Of a stretch of 64,000 bases of DNA, positions 11,867-22,919 are shown piece after piece. A program made the translations under genes and the position numbers. A model generated the notes under the pieces. That model did no database searches and was not told where the DNA came from. It was given only the letters and a program-made list of their open reading frames with translations. The stretch comes from Rapana venosa. Taxonomy: Eukaryota; Mollusca; Gastropoda; Neogastropoda; Muricidae. The stretch is taken from the NCBI GenBank assembly GCA_028751875.1, contig CM054140.1, positions 52,391,885 to 52,455,884 on the forward strand, given 5' to 3'. The stretch's first letter is position 1. Every line of letters begins with the position of its first letter.

Positions 11867-12600
11867 GTAAGGGTACATAAAAAACGTACAGTTACAATTG
11901 AATGACTAATTTTTCATACAAGTTAGTGTTTTAGTTTAATAAGCCCTATGTGTAGAGATATTCAATTTGCTGTAATTACTGTTTAGGGAAAACTAACATT
12001 TTCTTGAAATGCTTTATGCTTACCTTTTGCTTGGTAAAGACTTGTTTGAAAAGCAAAATTAGGTTTTTTAATATTTAGTTGGAACACTTCATTGCCCAGA
12101 TGTGTAACATTATCAAGACACTGAATACAATCAATCTGTTCATTATGTTTTTTTAAAACCCACTACATACTTAAAGCAAGACTATATCAGTTCACCAACT
12201 TTGATAGTACCTGACAGGTTTCTACTTGTACCTTTTCTTTAAATTATCAAATAGGTCTACGTTTGATCAGGCTTGAGAGGTCCAGGGACTTGCAGTATTT
12301 CATAGTTTTTTAATACTCGCTGTTCTTCCTGTAAAGTTTTCGATGTTCAACTGTGGTCCCAGTCTTCCATTGAACCATAATGTTTTGGGTCAGGTTGGCA
12401 AATTGAAAGAAGAAAAAATAAATAAAGCTACTTATTGCATTTAGCCCCCCAACGACCTAACGTTCAAGAATCCAGTTGCTAACCTTTTATGCTATACAAG
12501 CGACCCCATTGTAAATCTTGCATAGATAAGTTTATTGTTTTTTTCTCACATTTTAAGATATTTTTTCCCATTTCTTTATTTGGGTCCTTCTGTTCACCAG
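11867..12600. other. Intron-like interval, unit A
   Basis: Unique AT-rich sequence homologous to 44326-45104 and 59269-60057. No coding frame, RNA gene or mobile element is recognised. Confidence 0.5.
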
Positions 12601-14023
12601 GTACAAAAGACCAAAAAGATTCAAATCGGGGCCTCAAAAACCCTGAATGACGGAAGCGTCGCCCATACCAAAGACAATACCCCCAAACAGCTCCAGTCGA
12701 TCCAGCACCGTCAAAAACTGAATGAAAAGCATCGCCTTGCCAAAGTCGATACACCAAAACAGCCCCAGCAGGTCCAGACCCACAATAATAAAAGATGGGA
12801 ACCCACGACTTTGCCAAGTCAAATAACCCAGAACCGTCAGCATCCATCGAAAACTAAATGACGGAAGCATTGTCACTCCCAAAGTCAACACACCGAACGC
12901 TCCAAACTCAGTGCCGTCAAAAACTGAATGATGAAAGTACACAATACCATACCCCAGTCAAGTTCACCCATCATGAAAACTGAATGACGGGAAGCATTGT
13001 CCCAGCCAAAGACACCCAGAACAGCTCCAGTCAACTCCACTGCCATCAAAAACGAATGATGGAACATCACATAACCAAGGTCAAAAAGGTCAGCATCAAA
13101 AAACTAAAATACAGGAGCATCGCAAGTTCAAAGTCAATACACCGCACAGCCCATTCAAAGCCCACATCAGCCACATCGAGTCCAGCGCCATCAAAAGCTG
13201 AATGCTGGGAAGCACATCTCCTATGCAGGTCATACACAGAACGGCCAGTCAGGTCTTGCCATCAGTCGTAAACCAGGAAGCAACGCCCGTCCCAAAGTCA
13301 ATGCCAGAACATCCAAGTAGGTGCATCAAAACGGAGGGATGGAAAGCAATGCCCGTGTCAAAGCATGCTCCAGAGCCCCCTTTCAAGCCCAAACCCATCA
13401 AAACTGAACGATGGAGAAGCATCACGATGCAAGGTCAAAAACACCAAACAGCTCCGGGTCAAGTCCAGCGTCATCAAAAACTGAAGACTCCAGACAAAAT
13501 CCGCGCCACCAGTCATGGAATGATTATGCCAAGATCAGTACGCCAGAACAGCCCCAGTCAGGTCCAGTGCCATCAAAAACTGAATGATGGGAAGCATCGC
13601 CTGTGACAGTCAACACCAGAACAGCTCCAGTCAGATCCAGAGTCATCAAAATCTGGAAGCATCGCCTGTACCGAGGTCAGTACACCAGAACAGCCCCAGT
13701 CAACTCCAGCATCGCCAAAAACTGAATGGCGGGAAGCATCACCACTTCCAAAGTCAACACAACAGAACAGCTCCAGTCACATCAAGCGCCATGAGTCATT
13801 GAATGAGGGGAAGCATCGCCTGTGCCAAAGTCAACACACCAGAACAGCTCCAGTCACATCCAGAGCCATCAAAAACTGAATGATGGAAAGCATCGCCTGT
13901 GCCAAAGTCAACACACCAGAACAGCTCCGGAGCGAGTCCAGCACCATCAGTCGCTGAATGAGGGGAAGCATCAAGACTGCAAGTTCCACAAACCTGCCTG
14001 CATGAAGCTGAAGCAAGACCCAG
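12601..14023 (+). repeat. 77-bp minisatellite with splice-like borders (E3), unit A
   Basis: The monomer is about 77 bp and contains CCAGAACAGCTCCAGTCAGG and CATCAAAAACTGAATGATGG. The array begins right after TTCACCAG and ends at ACCCAG followed by GTTAGA, so it has the shape of one large internal exon. Because 77 is not a multiple of three and two of the three frames carry a TGA per monomer, no long frame survives. Corresponding arrays are at 45105-46704 and 60058-61602. Confidence 0.8.
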
Positions 14024-14079
14024 GTTAGAACATTACTGATCTCATTTGTAGCTAAACTATTTTTTTTCTCTTTCTCGGT

Positions 14080-14400
14080 AAGAGCTCCCAGGTTCACCAA
14101 TGGTGAGATTTTGGGTATGAAAACCGTTGTGGCCCCCCATGAACGTAGCTGCATTCCAACTTTGGGAATGTATGCTGGGTGTGTTCGTGTTTCCATAACC
14201 CATAAAAACATGAATTACAGTATCGTTAGCATGCATATTTGATCTTCTGCGTGTGTGTATATACACATAGGGAATTAAGGCACTGGCAGGTCTGCGCTTG
14301 AAGATGCCCTGGGAAATCGTAAAAATCCCCGTACTTAATTCACCTAACGCCACCGAGATTCGAACCCACGACTTCATGGGCCCATTCGGCTATGATTATC
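14080..14400 (-). mobile_element. SINE1, unit A
   Basis: A minus-strand element running from GGTAAGAGCTCCCAGGTTCA at its 3' end to a tRNA-like head with GATTCGAACCC at its 5' end. The same insertion is at 46760-47090 and 61650-61978. The A-box part of the head is shortened. Confidence 0.8.
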
Positions 14401-14487
14401 GTCCCTCAATTTTTTTATGAAAATAAATGGAAAAGTCATTTAACAACTTTTCTGTGTGTTTTACATTACCTTTGCGTTCATTTACAG

Positions 14488-14539
14488 GTTGATTCGTCAC
14501 CAAAAGAAAACTTCATTCAAATAATTGTTGAAGATAATT
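14488..14539 (+). other. Exon-like segment E4, unit A
   Basis: A pyrimidine-rich TTCATTTACAG acceptor precedes a 52-bp segment followed by GTAAGT, a consensus donor. Only one frame is open through it, starting V-D-S-S-P-K-E-N. Units B and C have the same segment. Joined directly to the next candidate exon that frame would meet a TGA, so the two may not be consecutive coding exons. Confidence 0.4.
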
Positions 14540-14710
14540 GTAAGTCTTTTTTGGTTCCAAATTTTGCGTTTACAAATTTAAATTATCGGTATTTGATTCT
14601 ATATAGTAAATGGGCATTAGGACACACTGTATAAATAATATTTAAAAAATTTAAGCTAGAAAAACTGAAAAGTTTTCGCAGTTTACTGATGACTTCTTCA
14701 CTGCTTTCAG

Positions 14711-14794
14711 GAACCACAGGTCTGGAATCCAGTGTCAAAGAACAGACAACGCCATCCAGCATAACCTACATGGCAGTCTCCAGGCCGTGACCAG
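14711..14794 (+). other. Exon-like segment E5, unit A (frameshifted)
   Basis: CTGCTTTCAG precedes it and GTAACA follows CCAG. It corresponds to the 83-bp segments 47379-47461 and 62287-62369 but carries one extra A, which breaks the frame open in B and C. Confidence 0.4.
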
Positions 14795-14902
14795 GTAACA
14801 TTGAATTTCACCTGTTCCTTTTCTGGCCCAGGCCAAAGCTTTGTGAGCTAGAGGCCAAACGTCTAGACTGATAATTATGTTGGGGTTTTTTGTTTTGTTC
14901 CT

Positions 14903-15285
14903 CAGCTAGAACTTCAAAGTTCACCCATGGTGAAATTATGGGTTGCGACCATTGGCCCACCATGAAGGGAGCCGCATTCCGACTTTGGGGATGTATGTTT
15001 GGTATGTTCGGTTTCCGTAACCAACCAACACCGACATGAATTATGGGCTCTTTAACGTGCATATGTGATCTTCTGCGTGTGTATATACACGGAGGGAATG
15101 AAGTAAGACACTGGCATATCTGCACTTAAAGTTGTTGACCTGGAAGATCGTAAAAGAAATACTTTTAAAAAATGTCCGCCCTTAATTCTTCAGATGCTAC
15201 TGGGATTCATCTGACACACAACTTCATGGATCCATGCGATTGAAGTCCAAACAGTCTTAACCACTCGACTATAGCATCCATCAAT
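14903..15285 (-). mobile_element. SINE1, second copy in unit A
   Basis: A minus-strand SINE1 from CAGCTAGAACTTCAAAGTTC (3' end, with a TTTTGT-type tail to its left) to a reversed A box TTAACCACTCGACTATAGCA. It corresponds to 47574-47960 and 62482-62855. It belongs to the second half of an internal tandem duplication. Confidence 0.8.
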
Positions 15286-15401
15286 TTTTTAATGTAACTT
15301 GCCTTGTATCATTCATTTTCAAGCCAAGAAACAAAAATACAATGCTCATTCAGCAAAAATTATTTGTCTGTGTTTTCCATTACCTTTGTGTACATTTGCA
15401 G

Positions 15402-15470
15402 ATTGGTTCGTCAACCCAAAACAACAACAACAAAAACCAACCTGCATTCAACTAATTGTTGAAGATAATT
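15402..15470 (+). other. Exon-like segment E4', duplicate of E4, unit A
   Basis: TACATTTGCAG precedes it and it ends in the same ATTGTTGAAGATAATT as E4, followed by GT. The middle carries an AAC-rich insertion. Copy C has it at 62966-63032, followed by GTAACA. Confidence 0.35.
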
Positions 15471-15667
15471 GTCAACATTCTTTAACCGGTTCCAAAATTT
15501 AGCGTTTAAACAAAATTATTATCAAGTCGTGGATATGTGAGCCACCACACACAGCACTGAATTTCAGCTGTTTCTTTTCCGGCTCGGATCGAAGCTTTGT
15601 GAGCGAGGTGCAAAGGTCTAGACTGACATGCTGTTCTAAATTTTTATTTATCGCTTTGTTCCTCGCT

Positions 15668-16125
15668 GCAGAGGACCTCGTCGCTGCGAACATCGCTTCG
15701 CCATCGCCGCCGAGGACATCGCTTCGCCGTCGCCGAGGACTTCGCCGAGGACATCGCTTCGCCGTCGCCGCCGAGGACATCGCTTCGCCGTCGCCGAGTA
15801 GGACTCGCCGTCGCCGCCAAGGACATCGCTTCGCCGTCGCCGAGGACTTCGCCGAGTACATCGCCTCACCGTCGCCGAGGACATCGCTTCGCCGTCGCCG
15901 CAGAGGATTTCGCTTCGCCGTCGCCGAGGAGGACTCGCCGCCGTTTCCGAGGACATCACTTCGCCGTCGCCGAGGACATCACTTCGCCGTCGAGGAGGAC
16001 ATCGCTTCGCCGTCGCCGAGGAGGACATCGCCGTCGCCGCAATCGCCGTCGCCGAGGAGGACATCGCCGTCGCTGCAATCACCGTCGCCGCAGAGGACAT
16101 CGCCGTCGCCGAGAATTTCCCCAGC
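15668..16125. repeat. GC-rich 23-26-bp minisatellite, unit A
   Basis: The monomer GAGGACATCGCTTCGCCGTC plus GCC(GCC) is repeated with variants. It is CpG-rich and lacks stop codons in most frames, so long frames appear on both strands: 195 codons at 15599-16186 plus, and 194 codons at 15648-16232 minus. Neither resembles a known protein. The same array starts at 63795 in unit C. Confidence 0.9.
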
Positions 16126-16189
16126 ACATTTTGGTGCAGAACTCCCAAGATTTCGTGGAGTAACTTTTGGGGGGGAAAAACTGTGACAT

Positions 16190-16680
16190 TAAAAAAGTCC
16201 ACATATTTGCAATAGAGACATACCCCTTGCAAAGTACATCTTACTGGGGGTGATTTTTTGGAGGAAGGTTGATCTGTTACGAAGTGTCAAGCACCCACCA
16301 AGTATCAAAACAAAAAACCCCAAAGAAAAAAATGAAGAAAAAAAAAGTACACAAGAAAAAATGAAGAAAAGATGTACCAAGAAAAAAATATGTACCAAGA
16401 AAAAAAAAAGAAAAATATGTACCAAGAAAAAAAATGAAGGAAAAATTATACCAGGAAAAAATGAAGAAAAAATATGTACTGGAAAAAAATGGGAAACCAA
16501 AAAAAACCCAGGTAAAAAAAAGTTAAAAAAAGGGGGAAAAATGAAGAAAAAGAGAAAAAAGGTTGGTACAAATGAAACAAAAAAAAGGATGTGCTTACAA
16601 TCTGCTGTGAAAAAAAAAAAAAAGATGGAAAAAAAAATCACAAACCACAGCAAAGGGAAAAAGATTATTGAGTGATGGAA
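16190..16680. repeat. A-rich imperfect repeat tract
   Basis: From about 16310 onward the plus strand is almost all A and G with recurring TGTACCAAGAAAAAA and ATGAAGAAAAAA pieces. The 141-codon lysine-rich frame at 16250-16675 is a composition artefact. Confidence 0.75.
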
Positions 16681-17020
16681 ATGACTTTTTATCATTATTG
16701 TTCATTGTTTGCTTTGTTATGTCCATGGGTATTTTTTTTATTTTGAAATGCCCAGAACTGGTTTTTATGTGAATGTTTTGGAATGAGTTGAGAGGACTTA
16801 ACGTTTACGTCAGGCATTTAGTTAAGCTGAAGTAGACTTGATTGAACTGGATCTTGAAGCTTATTTTGAGAGGTTTGACAACGACTTAGCAGATGCTCCT
16901 TAAATTTTATGAAGTTTCAAGATTGACTCCCAGTCAAAGAAAGAATGACCCAGGCTGTGTGTATGCTCTGGCAACCAGGGGTACATTACTGCAAGGTTTG
17001 ACAGCATACTTGCATTGATA
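16680..17020. other. Unique sequence, no gene seen
   Basis: This is ordinary unique sequence with no supported open frame, RNA gene or repeat. Confidence 0.4.
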
Positions 17021-17021
17021 T

Positions 17022-17180
17022 GTGCTGCTTTTATGAGTGGAAAATGCAGTAGTTGCATTCAAAACGTGCTGCTTTTATGAGTGGAAAATGCAGTAGTTGC
17101 ATTCATATGTGCTGCTTTTATGAGTGGAAAATGCAGTAGTTGCATTCATATGTGCTGCTTTTATGAGTGGAAAATGCAGT
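17022..17180. repeat. 43-bp tandem repeat (GTGCTGCTTTTATGAGTGGA)
   Basis: Nearly four copies of a 43-bp monomer running from GTGCTGC to GTTGCATTCATAT are present. They are almost identical to each other, so the amplification is recent. Confidence 0.9.
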
Positions 17181-17251
17181 TACATAGATGATGGATGCAA
17201 GCGCTTAAAGGAGTTAACAATGATTATGTTGCGTTTGATGTTAGCAGGATT

Positions 17252-17375
17252 GGTGATACTTTGACAGTATTGTGATACTTTGACAGTATTGTGAACCAAT
17301 CTATGTGTGCTGATACTTTGACAGTGTTCTGTGTGGTGATACTTTGACAGTATTATGAACCAATCCATGTGATGG
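17252..17375. repeat. Short tandem repeat around GATACTTTGACAGTATT
   Basis: GTGATACTTTGACAGTATTG occurs four times with variable spacers, two of which contain GAACCAATC(T/C)ATGTG. It looks like a small nested duplication. Confidence 0.85.
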
Positions 17376-17464
17376 TGTACATCTGGTTATCAGAATTTCA
17401 GATTTACCACTGTACAGAAAAAGTGGGATTTTATGATTGCCATTTTTTAAGGTTTTTTTTGTTT

Positions 17465-17828
17465 GTTAAGTGTGTGTGTGTTTGTGTGTGTATATGTGTG
17501 TGTGTAGTGTGTGCGGGGTGTGTGTGCGTGTGTGGGTGTGTGGTGTGGGGTGTGTGTTCTGTATATGTTTGTGTGTATGTTTGGGGTGTGTGTGTGTGTG
17601 TGTGTTTTGTTTTTGGTGCGTGTGCGTGTGTGTGTTATGTGTGAGAGAGACCGCACGTGTGTTTGGTGTGTTGGTGGGGGGGGGGGGGGGAGTGGTAGTG
17701 GAGGTATAGTAGGCCTGGTAGTAGTAGTGGTAGTAGGGTGGTGGGGTAGAAGTAGTAGTAGTTGTAAGTAGTTGTAGTATAGTAGGTGAGTGTGTGTGTG
17801 GTGTGGTGTGGTGGTGTGTGTGTGTGTG

Positions 17829-17863
<35 letters not shown>

Positions 17864-18005
17864 GATAATAGTCGTAGTAGTAGGGGTATGTTGCTCTGTG
17901 TGTGTCTGTGTGTGGGGTCTGTGTGTGTGTCTGTGTGTTGTCTGTTGGGGTGTCTGTGGGGTGTGTGTGTTGTGTGTGTGTGTGTGTGTGTGTGGATGGT
18001 TACTC
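17465..18005. repeat. TG microsatellite complex
   Basis: Long imperfect TG tracts are broken by a G run (17673-17690) and GTAGTA stretches (17700-17780). The cysteine- and valine-rich frames here are repeat products. Confidence 0.9.
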
Positions 18006-18990
18006 AGGGCAAAGGGTGTTAGGAGGAGGGGTTAGGACACAGGTTAGGATCAGTGTGGACAGATAGAATAGAGAGAGCAATCAAGAGCGATAAATTTTTT
18101 CGGACATCTTTGACTTTTGGCCTTTAAAATCGTTTTCGAAAAATTCACACGGGTTATTTTGGATTACACCTTTCTTTTTTTTTTTTTTTATTAAATGGCG
18201 AGGTTCTGGGTTCGATTCCCATCCTCGCTCTTTCTTCCCAGTTTGACAGGAAAAACTCAAAACTGGAAACCAAAACGACCCACGGACAGTTGAAAAATCG
18301 TTAAGAGTAGGGAGATACCTCCCGACTGTCCTGGCAAAAATTGGTAGGTTCGATTCCCAGCTGTATCCCCCCGAAGTGGGTATGCAGCTACCTTAATGGT
18401 GGGGGAATCTCATAATGCAAAAATCTCACCTTTAGTGAACCTTGGAACTCGAGCCGAGGAACATAAAGGACAAAATTGTTTCAAAATTCTCTGGCCTGAA
18501 AAATGGCTTTAAAGTGGAGCTGGAATTTTGGTGTCGGGTTTTATTTTTTCCTTTATTAAAAAAATCTACACGCGCGAAAGACCAAAATTGGATAGGATTT
18601 TAATTCGATTTTTCATTGAAAGCTTCGCATCATTGTGTCTACAGCTAAGTACCATCGATTCTATATTATGCTGATGTGTCCACATGCTTTCCAACACAGA
18701 CCAACCAACTGACTGACCGACAACCCTTCCCCTTTTGCATGCTTTCCGTTTTTGCATGCTTTCCGTTTTTGCATGCTGTTTATACTAAGTGTTTACCTTT
18801 ATAACTAACCTCGGCCCCTCATGTGGACACAAACGGCAGGTAGATGATAGGGTACAGGCTGACAAAATGGCAAAATTTTAAAATTTTTTTGGGGATGGCG
18901 TGGTGGGAGAATTTTGGGGAAAGGGGTGCTAGGAATGGGGGAAGGGAGAAGGAGGAGTAGGGTTGGTTAGGGCTTTAGGAGCAAGGGAAG
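18006..18990 (+). mobile_element. SINE fragments in otherwise unique sequence
   Basis: At about 18195-18270 is a SINE2-type tRNA-like head with GGTTCTGGGTTCGATTCCCA. At about 18325-18475 is a SINE1-type body in the opposite orientation to the other SINE1 copies, ending near CTCGAGCCGAGGAAC. Outside these, 18006-18190 and 18480-18990 contain no recognised feature. Confidence 0.6.
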
Positions 18991-19067
18991 AGGTATGACT
19001 GTAGTGTTTGTGTGTGGGGTGTGTGTGAGTGTGAGTGTGCGAGTGTGCGATGGCGAGTGTGCGAGTG

Positions 19068-19100
<33 letters not shown>

Positions 19101-19329
19101 CGTGCGTGATGTGTGTGTGTGTGTGTGAGAGAGGGGTAGTGTTTGTGTGTTTGAGATAAATGTGTGTATGTGTGTGTGACTGTGAAAGTGTTTTTGTGTG
19201 TGTGGTGTGTGTGTTGTGTGTGTGTGTGAGAGTGCATGCATGTGTGCGTGAATGTATTCGTGTGCGCACGTGAGTGTGTGCATGAATGTGTTTTGCGCAT
19301 GTGTGCGGGCGTGCATGTGTGTGTGCGCA

Positions 19330-19361
<32 letters not shown>

Positions 19362-19385
19362 GGAGAGAGGGAGAGAGAGAGAATT
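18990..19385. repeat. TG then GA microsatellite
   Basis: GTGTGAGTG and TGTGTG tracts end in a CGCG patch and a GA run (19338-19382). Histidine- and threonine-rich minus-strand frames are products of the TG repeat. Confidence 0.9.
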
Positions 19386-19499
19386 TTAAGTTTATGTATG
19401 TATTCACATGACCTTTGAAAAGACCTTTTCATTGCCATTGACCACTGGCACTTTTTAAACTTTTTAAAATTTTATTTTAATGTTGATCAAATACCCACT

Positions 19500-21060
19500 C
19501 AGAATGGTAATTATGCAAAATATAACAGTTTATATGATGATATGGAAAGTGTGTGAGGAGAAGAATCATTTTTATGTTCTTTTTACTTTTCTGGGGATTA
19601 CTTTCAAGGTGAAATGAATGACAAACCTGGTCATGTGATAGGGAGAAAGTACTTGAGGTGCTGGTGGCAAGTCTTTGTATTGATCTTCTGCTGGAAGATT
19701 GATGGCAGATTTTACACCAACACATTTTACAAAACTGTGTGGAAGAGTAATGGTATGTGATTTTAAATATAGTAGTGGTTAAAGTGTGACTGTTTCCTTT
19801 TTCTTGTTTTTTTTTAAATACTGAGTGAAATGTAAATTCAGAAAAATGTAAACGTTTGTGTGGTGTGTCAAGTGTGTGTGAAGAATGGGCCTTTCATTTC
19901 TTTCTTCTTTTTTGTGATTTTAAATGTGAAAGGAAATAACAAACCTGGTCATGTGATAGCCACAAAGTACTTGAGGTGCTGGTGACAAGTCTGTGTATTG
20001 ATCTTCTGCTGGAAGATTGATGGCAGATTTTACACCAACACATTTTACAAAACTGGGTGTGGAAGAGTGATGGTATACGATTTTAAATATAGTAGTGGTT
20101 AAAGTCTGACAGTGTTTTCTTTTTCCTTGTTTTTAAAAAAAAATACTGAGTGAAATGTCATCATCAAAATGTACAAGTTTGTGTGATGTGTAAAGTGTGT
20201 GTGGAGAATGGGCTTTTCATTTTTTTTCTTTTTTTAAATAATTTTTTTAAAATATGAAATGAATGACAAACCTGGTCATGTGATAGCCACAAAGTACTTG
20301 AGGTGCTGGTGGCAAATCTGTGTATTGATCTTCTGCTGGAAGGTTGATGGCAGATTTTACACCAACACATTTTACAAAACTGTGTGGAAGAGTAATGGTG
20401 TGTGATTTTAAGTTGAGTAGTGGTTTAAGTGTGACTGTATTTCTTTTTATTTATTTTTTAATATGTCAGTGAAATGTAAATTGACAAGAAAAATATAAAA
20501 AGTTCTATAACATATGGAAAGTGTTGGGGAGAAGGGGTCTTTTTTTATTTACCTTTTTTTTGGTTTCTTTCAATGTGAAATGAATAACAAACCTGGTCAT
20601 GTGATGGCCACAAAGAACTTGAGGTGCTGGTGGCAAGTCTGTGTATTGATCTTCTGCTGGAAGATTGATGGCAGATTTTACACCAACACATTTTACAAAA
20701 CTGTGTGGAAGAGTAATGGTATGCGATTTTAAATATAGTAGTGGTTTACGCGTGACTGTTTTCTTATTTGTTTTTTAATGTCAGTGAATTGTAAATTGAC
20801 AAGAAAAATAAACATTTCTATAATGATATGGAAAGTGTTGGGGAGAAAGGGTCTTTTTTATATTATTTACTTTTTTGTGGTTACATTCAATGTGAAATGA
20901 ATAACAAACCTGGTCATGTGATAGCCACAAAGGACTTGAGGTGCTGGTGGCAAGTCTGTGTATTGATCTTCTGCTGGAAGGTTGATGGCAGATTTTACAC
21001 CAACGTATTTTTAAAACAATTATATGTGGAAGAGTAATGATATACGATTTGAAGTATATT
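19500..21060. repeat. Five-copy tandem repeat of about 320 bp
   Basis: The anchor ACAAACCTGGTCATGTGAT starts at 19621, 19939, 20266, 20587 and 20904, giving spacings of 318, 327, 321 and 317. A core of about 190 bp, up to the AGTAGTGGTT region, is strongly conserved, while the T-rich linkers vary. On the plus strand the core is open for about 45 codons in four units (containing LRCWWQVCVLIFCWK). Unit two has a TGA and a frameshift. The minus strand is also open. I recognise no protein family. Confidence 0.9.
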
Positions 21061-21365
21061 AATAGGTAAAGTGTGACTTTTTATAAAGTATTTGGATGAA
21101 ATGTAAATGGACAATAAAAATGTAACAGTTTGTATGATACTATGGAAAGTGTGTATGATGTCATGTATATGTCTACATTGATGTGTTTGTTGTTTGTGAG
21201 ATATTTTTAATTTTGAAATATAATTTTGCAGTGTATTCACTTTGTACATCTGACATCTTTCATACAATAAACAGATCAGCCTTGTCATAAAAAATTATCT
21301 GTGTGGTTCTCTGTGTGTGTGCGCGCATGTGTGCTTGAGTGCCTGTGTGTGTGTTTATTGTTTTT
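21060..21365. other. Unique AT-rich sequence, no gene seen
   Basis: Nothing supported is seen. A short TG patch lies at 21310-21355. Confidence 0.4.
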
Positions 21366-21540
21366 ATTTTTTTACTTGGATAATGGAATAAGCACTCAAG
21401 TGCTTTGTTAATCCAGCCCCCCCCCCCCCCCAATTTGTATGTAGTTTTGTCAGATTTGTCATCTGTTCATGTCGGCACAAAAGGGCCTACTCTTCCAAAA
21501 GGGGGAACAAGTTTTAACGTGTGCACATGCACATGTGTGC
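21366..21540 (-). mobile_element. SINE2 3' part
   Basis: In reverse, it reads from an A/T tail through GGATAATGGAATAAGCACTC to the ACGTGTGC region. A C run at 21417-21432 interrupts it. The tRNA-like head is missing. The right edge fuses into a TG microsatellite. Confidence 0.75.
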
Positions 21541-21541
21541 A

Positions 21542-21632
<91 letters not shown>
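21541..21632. repeat. Pure TG microsatellite
   Basis: About 90 bp of nearly uninterrupted TG dinucleotides. Confidence 0.95.
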
Positions 21633-21633
<1 letters not shown>

Positions 21634-21707
21634 AAGCTCTTTGCTCAAAAGATTGTCAATGGAGGGTTGTAAACAGATATTGCATTAGTATGGAAACAAA
21701 AATGTAC

Positions 21708-21791
21708 AACACACACACACACACCCAACACACCCACACCCCACACACACCCCACGCACACTTACACAACCACACACACACACACACACAC

Positions 21792-21849
<58 letters not shown>

Positions 21850-21885
21850 CAACTCCCCCCCCCCACACACACACACAAGAAAAAA
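21708..21885. repeat. CA microsatellite
   Basis: CA tracts with a few CCC interruptions lie 75 bp from the TG tract and in inverted orientation to it. The pair could form a hairpin. Confidence 0.9.
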
Positions 21886-22169
21886 GCTTTTGTTTAAAAC
21901 ACAATTATGATGGAAGACTATTTACAAGATTAAGAAAACTGACTTTAAATATTCACAGATTGCAATGAATGTACATCTGGCTGAATTAGGCAGTTCTGCT
22001 GGGACTGTCATATAATCAGTCAAATGAATGCACATAAATTGTGAAAAAGGGAAAAGGGGGGGGGGGTGGGGATGGGGGGGGATTAGGTTAACACATCAAG
22101 TCATAAGTTAAAGTAGACTGGAACAGTTTTTTTCAATGATTGAGAGTCTACATTCTTTTTGTCTCGCAG

Positions 22170-22170
<1 letters not shown>
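21886..22170. other. Unique sequence, no gene seen
   Basis: Contains a G-rich stretch (22050-22085). No supported gene is present. Confidence 0.4.
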
Positions 22171-22245
<75 letters not shown>

Positions 22246-22267
22246 ATGCGTGTGTGTGTGTGTGTGT

Positions 22268-22301
<34 letters not shown>

Positions 22302-22349
22302 GGGAGTGAGGAGTGTGTATGTGTGTGTGAAAGAGTGAGTGTGTGTGTG

Positions 22350-22394
<45 letters not shown>

Positions 22395-22639
22395 GTATCT
22401 TCTTTAATTCAACGTCTTTTCACATTACGTGATATTAGACTCTGTGTGTGTGTTGGTTGTGTGTGTGTGTGTGTGTGTGTGCGTGTATGTGTGTGTGTGG
22501 ATTTGTGGGAGTGAGTGTGTAAGTGTGTGTAGGGGTGTAAGTGTGTGCGTGTGTGTGTGTGTGTGTGGTGCGGGGCGCGCGTGTGTGTGTGTGTGGGGAG
22601 AGTGTGTGTGTGTGTGTGTGAGTGTGTGTGTGGGAGTGT

Positions 22640-22703
<64 letters not shown>

Positions 22704-22775
22704 TGCGCGCGTGTTTGGGGGGGGGAGTGTGTGTGTGTGTATGTGTGTGTGTGTGTGTGTATGTGTGTTGGGAGA
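22171..22775. repeat. TG microsatellite complex flanking the satellite
   Basis: Several long TG tracts with GTAT and GAGTG variants are split by a short unique piece at 22392-22440. It lies about 140 bp from the left edge of the 12-bp satellite. A CA complex lies at the satellite's right edge. Confidence 0.9.
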
Positions 22776-22919
22776 AGTCCCCCCCTTTTGTATTTGATTC
22801 TATTGAGCCCTCTTTTTTTTCTCAAACGTATTTCTTCATTCATTGATTATGCACTAACACTGCTTTTGGACACTGTCGACAAAAAATTATGCTTCAGATG
22901 TAAGTGCGGAGTACTAGAA

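Larger units (their letters stand above)
5612..16125. repeat. Composite unit, copy A
   Basis: This is the first of three copies of a composite segment about 11 kb long, also at 36271-48035 and 53125-64000. The blocks follow the same order in all three. Copy A carries many more small insertions and deletions than B and C, so it is either older or poorly polished. Its left edge is cut by the truncated 5' end of the LINE. Unlike B and C it is not preceded by satellite and CA/GA microsatellites. Confidence 0.85.

Noticed and set aside
16250..16675. A lysine-rich 141-codon protein
   Set aside because: It is a translation of an A-rich imperfect repeat with no conserved copy.
18929..19438. A 169-codon histidine/threonine-rich minus-strand protein
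   Set aside because: It is a translation of TG and GA microsatellites in several frames.
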